From the NCBI GenBank assembly GCA_011174795.1, contig DUEY01000047.1:1-36123 (forward strand): 36,123 nucleotides of DNA, given 5' to 3'. The position numbers and the translations under genes are program-made. The stretch is from Dehalococcoidia bacterium. Its GTDB lineage: Bacteria; Chloroflexota; Dehalococcoidia; SZUA-161. The notes beneath the pieces are model-generated. The model was not told the DNA's origin, ran no database searches, and worked only from the letters and a program-made list of their open reading frames with translations. Position 1 is the first letter of the stretch. Each line of letters opens with the position of its first letter. This document shows, in pieces, positions 31,772 to 36,123 of this stretch.

Positions 31772-32959
31772 ATGGATTTTACATTCACCGAAGAACAGGA
31801 TAAGTTCCGCCAGGAGGTGAAGGATTTCCTGGCAAAGCAGCTCCCCGCGGACTGGTTGACTGGAGGGGCGCCGGAAGAGGAAACCGACGAATGGTGGGAG
31901 TTTACCAAAAAGTTCCTGCTGGCGATGGCCGATAAGGGCTGGCTCTCACTTACATGGCCCAAGGAGTACGGGGGCCAGGAGCGTCCTCTTTGGGAAGACG
32001 CTATTCTGGGCGAGGAGCTTGCCTACGCGAGGGCGCCGGGCATGGATTACTGGTACCGGTGGAAGATGATAAGCGCCCTCCTGCTCAACTTTGGCAATGA
32101 CGAGCAGAAGAGGAAGCACCTGCCGGGAATAGCCAGCGGTGAGGTTCACTGGGCCCAGGGCTTCAGCGAGCCTGAGGCAGGCTCCGACCTAGGAGCAACG
32201 AAGGTACGCGCTGAAGATAAGGGCGACCACTGGCTGGTAAACGGGCAGAAAATCTGGACCACCGGAGCCCACCGGTCTAACTGGTGCTTCGCGCCAATGA
32301 TGACAGACCCCGACGCTGAGAAGCGCTCGCGAAGGCTGAGCATGCTGCTCATCGACATGAGTACACCGGGCATCACGGTGAACGTCATGGAAAGCATGGA
32401 GGGGGCTTCACACGTTTGCGAGACCTTTTTCGATGACGTCCGCGTGCCCAAGGAGAACCTGGTTGGTGAAAGAGGGCGGGGCTGGCTGGCGGCTATGGCG
32501 CTGGTGAACATCGAGAGATCCGGCACGGGGTTTGCCTCACTGCCGCAAAGGGTCCTGGAGCAACTTGTCCAGTACGCGAATGAGACGAAGTGCAACGGCG
32601 TACCGCTGGCTCAGGACCTGGTGATTCGCTCCAAGCTGGCCCAGATTGCTATAGAGATAGAGGTCTGCCGCATGCTCGCCTACCGGACAGCCTGGGTACA
32701 GAACACAGGGCAGGACGTTACGTCCGTAGGAGCAATGATCAAGCTTTTTGGCAGCGAGATGATGCAGAGAATTTCTAACACGGGGTTGCAAATCATGGGA
32801 CCCTACGGACAGCTCGAGCCGGGCTCTAAACGGACACAGATTGCCGGCCTGATCGAGCGTGACTACCTGTGGAATGTAAGCATGACCATAGCCGGGGGCA
32901 CATCGGAGATTCAACGTATTATCATTTCAACAATTGGCCTGGGGCTGCCCAGGATGTAG
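31772..32959 (+). CDS. Acyl-CoA dehydrogenase, alpha-type (GTSEIQR) subunit
   Basis: 395 residues. Family blocks: MDFTFTEEQDKFRQEV, WAQGFSEPEAGSDLG near residue 130, FFDDVRVPKENLVGE near 219, and the C-terminal AGGTSEIQRIII with GLGLPRM. Gly occupies the MCAD Glu376 position, as in the protein at 13848. A good ribosome-binding site (AAGGAG) lies 6 nt before the ATG. It is followed after 35 nt by a beta-type partner on the same strand, which makes an alpha2-beta2 enzyme likely. The many Trp residues in the N-terminal third may shape a bulky-substrate pocket; that is only a guess. Confidence 0.93.
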   Translation: MDFTFTEEQDKFRQEVKDFLAKQLPADWLTGGAPEEETDEWWEFTKKFLLAMADKGWLSLTWPKEYGGQERPLWEDAILGEELAYARAPGMDYWYRWKMISALLLNFGNDEQKRKHLPGIASGEVHWAQGFSEPEAGSDLGATKVRAEDKGDHWLVNGQKIWTTGAHRSNWCFAPMMTDPDAEKRSRRLSMLLIDMSTPGITVNVMESMEGASHVCETFFDDVRVPKENLVGERGRGWLAAMALVNIERSGTGFASLPQRVLEQLVQYANETKCNGVPLAQDLVIRSKLAQIAIEIEVCRMLAYRTAWVQNTGQDVTSVGAMIKLFGSEMMQRISNTGLQIMGPYGQLEPGSKRTQIAGLIERDYLWNVSMTIAGGTSEIQRIIISTIGLGLPRM

Positions 32960-32994
32960 ATTACAGCCTAAAACGACGAACAGGGGGAAAGAAC

Positions 32995-34125
32995 ATGGAC
33001 TTTGCGCTTAACGAAGAGCAGGAAATGCTGCGGAAGATGTCCCGCGACTTCCTGGAGAACGAGTGTCCCAAGTCGCTGGTGCGGGAGATGGAGGAGGACG
33101 AAAAGGGGTACTCGCCCGAGCTGTGGAAGAAGATGGCTGAACTGGGATGGATGGGGCTGGTCTTCCCCGCGGAATACGGCGGAGAAGGGATGAATTTCCT
33201 CGACCTGACGGTTCTCATCGAGGAATTGGGCCGTGCGCTCGTGCCCGCGCCTTACCTCTCAACGGTGGTCTACTGCGGGTATGCCATCCTGGCAGCGGGT
33301 ACCGAGGAGCAGAAAAAGGAGCTTCTGCCCAAGATAGCGAAGGGCGATTTAATCCTGACCCTCGCCCTGACCGAACCCAGCGCCAGCTGGGAACCCTCGG
33401 GAGTGGAAGTCAAGGCAGTTCCCGAAGGGGACGATTTCGTCATCAGCGGCACCAAGCTGTTCATCTCCGATGCCCATATCGCTGACTACCTGCTGTGCGT
33501 CACGAGGACCAAGGAGAGCAAGGGCGAGGACGGTATCACCCTCTTTCTCGTGGACGCCAAGAGCCCGGGGATAAGCCTCACGCCGTTGAAAACAATCGCC
33601 TCCGATAAGCAGTTCGAGGTCGTTTTCGACAAGGTGAAGGTTCCCAAGAAGAACATGGTAGGGGAACTCGACCGCGGCTGGGACGTGATTAAGGATATGC
33701 TGCCCAAGGCGACGCTGGCGCAATGCGCCCTGATGGTCGGCGGCGCTCAGCAGGTCCTGGAGATGAGCGTGAACTACGCCAAGGAGAGGGTACAGTTCGG
33801 CCGTCCCATCGGGAGCTTCCAGGCGATCCAGCACAAGTGCGCCGATATGGCGACCGACGTCGACGGTTGCCGCTTCATCACCTATCAGGCGGCGTGGAAG
33901 CTGAGCGAGGATCTGCCCTGCGCCCTGGATGTCTCGATGGCCAAGGCATGGGTGAGCGAAGCGTACCGTCGTACCTGCGTGGAGGGGCACCAGATACACG
34001 GCGGCATCGGCTTCATCAAGGACCACGATATGCAGCTCTACTACCGCCGGGCCAAGGCATCGGAGCTCATTTTCGGGGACGCCGACTACCACCGCGAACT
34101 GGTAGCGCAGCAGATAGGGCTCTAA
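32995..34125 (+). CDS. Acyl-CoA dehydrogenase, beta-type partner subunit
   Basis: About 376 residues. It is the close paralogue of the protein at 16093 (shared segments such as DEKGYSPELWKKMAELGWMG and QFGRPIGSFQA, and the ending FGDADYH-ELVAQ-GL). It has the FAD fold but not the GTSEIQR block. The ATG at 32995 is chosen because the family begins at MDFALNEEQEML and GGGGGAAAG precedes it. A longer frame from 32869 overlaps the upstream gene and is not used. It pairs with 31772. Confidence 0.93.
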   Translation: MDFALNEEQEMLRKMSRDFLENECPKSLVREMEEDEKGYSPELWKKMAELGWMGLVFPAEYGGEGMNFLDLTVLIEELGRALVPAPYLSTVVYCGYAILAAGTEEQKKELLPKIAKGDLILTLALTEPSASWEPSGVEVKAVPEGDDFVISGTKLFISDAHIADYLLCVTRTKESKGEDGITLFLVDAKSPGISLTPLKTIASDKQFEVVFDKVKVPKKNMVGELDRGWDVIKDMLPKATLAQCALMVGGAQQVLEMSVNYAKERVQFGRPIGSFQAIQHKCADMATDVDGCRFITYQAAWKLSEDLPCALDVSMAKAWVSEAYRRTCVEGHQIHGGIGFIKDHDMQLYYRRAKASELIFGDADYHRELVAQQIGL

Positions 34126-34138
34126 GCGGGACAAGCGT

Positions 34139-34480
34139 ATGAACTGCATTTTCTGCCGCATTGCCAGCGGCGAAGTTCCAAGCAACATCCTTTACCAGGA
34201 TGAGCGGGTGGTCGCCTTCCCCGACATCAACCCCAAAGCGCCGGTTCACCTGCTCGTAGTACCCAGGGAGCACATCGAGACGGTTGCCGAGCTAACCGAA
34301 GACAGTGCGTCGATAATAGGGCACATCGTCACAGTGGCAAACCGGCTCGCCCGGGAGGCGGGCATTGCCGAGAAAGGGTATCGGCTGGTGGTCAACTGCG
34401 GATTGGAAGGGGGGCAGGAGGTCCCCCATCTCCACGTGCATCTCCTCGGCGGACGCCAGATGACGGGCACTCTCGGGTAG
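34139..34480 (+). CDS. HIT-family nucleotide hydrolase
   Basis: 113 residues, Hint/HinT branch. The histidine triad is His97, His99, His101 (PHLHVHLLGG). The N-terminal CIFC begins the zinc-linked motif seen in many HIT proteins (CIFCRIASGEVPSNILYQD). It hydrolyses purine nucleoside phosphoramidates or acyl-adenylates. It starts 13 nt after the acyl-CoA dehydrogenase stop, probably co-transcribed. GGGAC lies before the ATG. Confidence 0.94.
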   Translation: MNCIFCRIASGEVPSNILYQDERVVAFPDINPKAPVHLLVVPREHIETVAELTEDSASIIGHIVTVANRLAREAGIAEKGYRLVVNCGLEGGQEVPHLHVHLLGGRQMTGTLG

Positions 34481-34522
34481 ACACGCCGAATGCCGCTCGT
34501 GGTGAGCTATGTTCACCCACAC

Positions 34523-34621
34523 CATTGCGAGCCCGCCAGAGGCGGGCGTGGCAATCTCCCCGTCGACCACCACCCATAAGATTGCTTCGTCGCCCCGCCA
34601 GAGGCGGGCGGACTCGTAATG
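34523..34621. repeat. Long palindromic intergenic repeat
   Basis: Two arms of about 40 bp are inverted copies: CATTGCGAG...GGCAATCT and the reverse complement reading CATTACGAG...GCAATCTT. Each arm holds its own CCCGCC-AGA-GGCGGG hairpin (34531-34547 and 34594-34608). A GCCGCTCGTGGTGAGC start just upstream (near 34491) recalls the element at 12820. It fills the space between the HIT gene and the surface-protein gene and is likely a dispersed non-coding repeat. Confidence 0.75.
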
Positions 34622-34680
34622 GTATAAGAATGAGCATGGCATGGGGAGAGGGATTCCCAGTCTCGACAATTAAATACTGT

Positions 34681-34723
34681 AAAAACAGAGCGGCGGGCTT
34701 CAGAAACGTTTGCTGAAGCCCGC
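34681..34723 (-). terminator. Probable terminator of the surface-protein gene
   Basis: A perfect 11-bp stem (GCGGGCTTCAG / CTGAAGCCCGC, 34693-34723) with a 9-nt loop. On the minus strand it is followed 7 nt later by TTTTT (34681-34685). It lies 23 nt past the stop codon at 34747. The gap between stem and T-run is longer than ideal. Confidence 0.6.
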
Positions 34724-34746
34724 TGCCTGCAATCTCAGCGAATCGC

Positions 34747-36123
34747 CTATTCCGCGGAACCCTCCGGCTTCTCAGTCTCCTCTGTCTCCCCCGGCTCACC
34801 GGGTACCTCCAGCTCCTCTGGAGCTTCGGGCTCCCCAGACTCACCAAGCTCCTCAAATCCCTTCTGCTCCTCAAATCCCTCAAAGGGCCCCACGTCCTCG
34901 AACGGTTCAAAGGTATACCTCTTTCTCCTCCTCAGTAACAGGTATACAATGAGCGCTATGAGAATCACCGCGATTACCGGGCCGATGATAATCCAGAGGC
35001 CTGCCACGCCCTCTTCCTCCTCCGGTGTCGGCGTCGCGGTTGCCGTGGGCGCCGGAGTTGCCTCCGGGGCAGGGGCATAAGCGGCGAACAGGGTGAAGCC
35101 GCTCACCTCAGCCATAATAAGGTTGTTCACCGTATCCACGGTAGAGGGCAGCACAACCCACTTGCCTGTTATCACATCATAATAGGCTATGACCAGGTCC
35201 TCTTCATCGACCCCTGGCGGAATAAGACCGGGGGCATATGTCACTGTTATTGTGATAGGCGGAGCAAAGGTTGCGCCGTCGGGCTTATAATCATAGGCGC
35301 AGCCGATTATATAGGCGCCGAGCGGTGGCGGCGGATAGTCGAAACACAGGACAGCTATCTCGATTAGCTCCAGAGGCTCGCCTTCTTCCGTATGCGCCAC
35401 TGTGCCGCTGCTGATAAAGATATTTATTTTGCCATCGGTTGTTCTGTACTCGATGTCCTCCTGGACAACGCCCTCATCGTTCACGGGCAACTCAACCGGC
35501 TGTGGCGTCGGTGTGGGCGTCGGCGGCTCCGTAGGCTCTGCGGTAGGCTCCCCCGTAGGTTCCGCTGTGGGTTCCGATGTGGTTGTCGCCGTCGGCTGCG
35601 GCGTCGGTGTATCGGTCGCCGGCGGTACACCACCACCACCACCTCCTCCTCCCCCGCCACCACCGGTATATTCGAAGTATGCTGTGACGGTCTTGTCTGA
35701 ATCCATTATCACCGATGTAATACGTGAGTAGGGGCTGACCACACCACCCTCCCACCTGCTGAACTTCCAGTTGCTGCCCGGTGTAGCGACAATGGGGACC
35801 TCCTCACCGCACTCATAATAGTGGACGCCCACTGCCGGCGGGGTAGTGGTTCCGGTCCCGACCGTTTTCATAATCAGGGCACACGTCTCGCCGGGCGGCG
35901 GTGTGGTGGTCGGCGTCGCTGTCAGTGTTGGCGTTACCGTAGGCGTCGGGGTCGGCGTTTCGCTCCCCGAGGGCGTCGGCGTTACCGTAGGCGTCGGCGT
36001 CCATAGCGGCGTTTCCGTCGGTGTCGGCGTTATCGTCGGTGTTATCGTCGGCGTCGGGGTCGGCGTCCATATCGGTGTTTCCGTCGGTGTCGGCGTTATC
36101 GTCGGTGTTATCGTCGGCGTCGG
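34747..36123 (-). CDS. Membrane-anchored surface protein with Thr-Pro repeats and InlB-like domain (partial)
   Basis: The frame is open from the stop at 34747 to the window edge (458 residues visible; N-terminus missing). In order: Thr/Pro-rich repeats with a 66-nt (22-residue) tandem unit rich in [12 protein letters not shown], then a divergent InlB B-repeat-like domain ([39 protein letters not shown]). A 12-Gly run and a second Pro/Thr/Glu-rich linker follow, then a beta-rich region. One membrane helix ([23 protein letters not shown]) is followed by RRRKR and an acidic cytoplasmic tail of about 55 residues. The topology is outside-to-inside with a C-terminal anchor. It is probably a cell-surface or adhesion protein; the ligand is unknown. 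Confidence 0.87.
   Translation of the reverse strand, partial: PTPTITPTITPTPTETPIWTPTPTPTITPTITPTPTETPLWTPTPTVTPTPSGSETPTPTPTVTPTLTATPTTTPPPGETCALIMKTVGTGTTTPPAVGVHYYECGEEVPIVATPGSNWKFSRWEGGVVSPYSRITSVIMDSDKTVTAYFEYTGGGGGGGGGGGGVPPATDTPTPQPTATTTSEPTAEPTGEPTAEPTEPPTPTPTPQPVELPVNDEGVVQEDIEYRTTDGKINIFISSGTVAHTEEGEPLELIEIAVLCFDYPPPPLGAYIIGCAYDYKPDGATFAPPITITVTYAPGLIPPGVDEEDLVIAYYDVITGKWVVLPSTVDTVNNLIMAEVSGFTLFAAYAPAPEATPAPTATATPTPEEEEGVAGLWIIIGPVIAVILIALIVYLLLRRRKRYTFEPFEDVGPFEGFEEQKGFEELGESGEPEAPEELEVPGEPGETEETEKPEGSAE

Noticed and set aside
32869-32994. Upstream extension of the beta-type acyl-CoA dehydrogenase frame
   Set aside because: It overlaps the end of the preceding gene; the family N-terminus begins at the ATG at 32995.
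33349-34188. Long antisense frame (279 codons) across the beta-type acyl-CoA dehydrogenase
   Set aside because: It is the mirror of a clearly real gene with strong GC codon bias; its translation has no family features.
34523-34621. CRISPR-like or tandem repeat array
   Set aside because: The structure is an inverted pair of arms, not regularly spaced direct repeats with spacers.
34392-34910. Minus-strand frame of 172 codons across the HIT gene end and repeats
   Set aside because: Crosses a palindromic repeat and a terminator, is Arg-rich, and overlaps two well-supported genes.
35402-36006. Plus-strand Gly/Val- or Arg-rich frames opposite the surface protein
   Set aside because: They are the complement of Thr-Pro codon repeats and poly-Gly, which create open frames by composition alone.
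35813-36070. Asp/Ala-rich minus-strand frame within the Thr-Pro repeats
   Set aside because: It is a shifted reading of the repeat; the Thr-Pro frame continues in phase into the recognisable InlB-like domain and membrane anchor.

Overview
The window is a gene-dense, moderately GC-rich bacterial chromosome segment. Several features point to an anaerobic or facultatively anaerobic member of the Chloroflexota, probably a Dehalococcoidia-like lineage: many acyl-CoA dehydrogenases and CaiB/BaiF CoA-transferases, a glycyl-radical-enzyme activase, a pyrK-type dihydroorotate dehydrogenase subunit, a Thr-Pro-rich surface protein with InlB-like repeats, and short palindromic intergenic repeats. This placement rests on gene content and protein style, not on a phylogeny. 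No rRNA, tRNA, CRISPR array, transposase or phage gene was seen.

Layout. Positions 1-9333 are read on the minus strand: acpS, then a pyrimidine operon pyrR-pyrB-pyrC-carB-pyrK, then a serine hydrolase. The pyr operon has a near-consensus promoter and a leader with a perfect PyrR-binding motif, a terminator whose stem holds the pyrR ribosome-binding site, and an unlisted 29-codon leader peptide. PyrB carries a fused PyrI-type zinc domain. Positions 9432-10139 form an AT-rich island: a small gene of unknown function with its own promoter and a two-hairpin leader, bracketed by 60-bp imperfect direct repeats. Positions 10286-17226 (plus strand) are a catabolic cluster: two CoA-transferase paralogues (only one keeps the catalytic Asp), an amidohydrolase-like protein, two acyl-CoA dehydrogenases and a glycyl-radical activase.

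Positions 17227-23781 (minus) hold a radical SAM protein, plsX, trxA, trxB, corA, a queuosine-precursor transporter and a metallo-beta-lactamase-fold phosphodiesterase-like protein. yraN and a PcrA/UvrD helicase follow, also on the minus strand. A divergent promoter pair separates the helicase from a fifth-type acyl-CoA dehydrogenase. Positions 28334-29596 (minus) are speD-speE, where the SpeD homologue lacks the Ser that forms the pyruvoyl cofactor. Divergent from it is pncA-pncB (NAD salvage), then a stand-alone Lrp/AsnC ligand-binding domain, a second pair of acyl-CoA dehydrogenases and a HIT protein. The window ends inside a membrane-anchored surface protein on the minus strand.

How they work together. 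The two acyl-CoA dehydrogenase pairs look like alpha/beta partners of heteromeric enzymes. With the CoA-transferases they suggest activation and oxidation of an unusual carboxylic acid. The housekeeping genes cover pyrimidine synthesis, phospholipid precursor synthesis, redox balance, polyamine synthesis and NAD salvage. The strongest candidates for new biology are the SpeD homologue without pyruvoyl chemistry, the composite PyrR/leader-peptide attenuator, the PyrB-zinc-domain fusion, the split-active-site CoA-transferase pair, and the AT-rich island.
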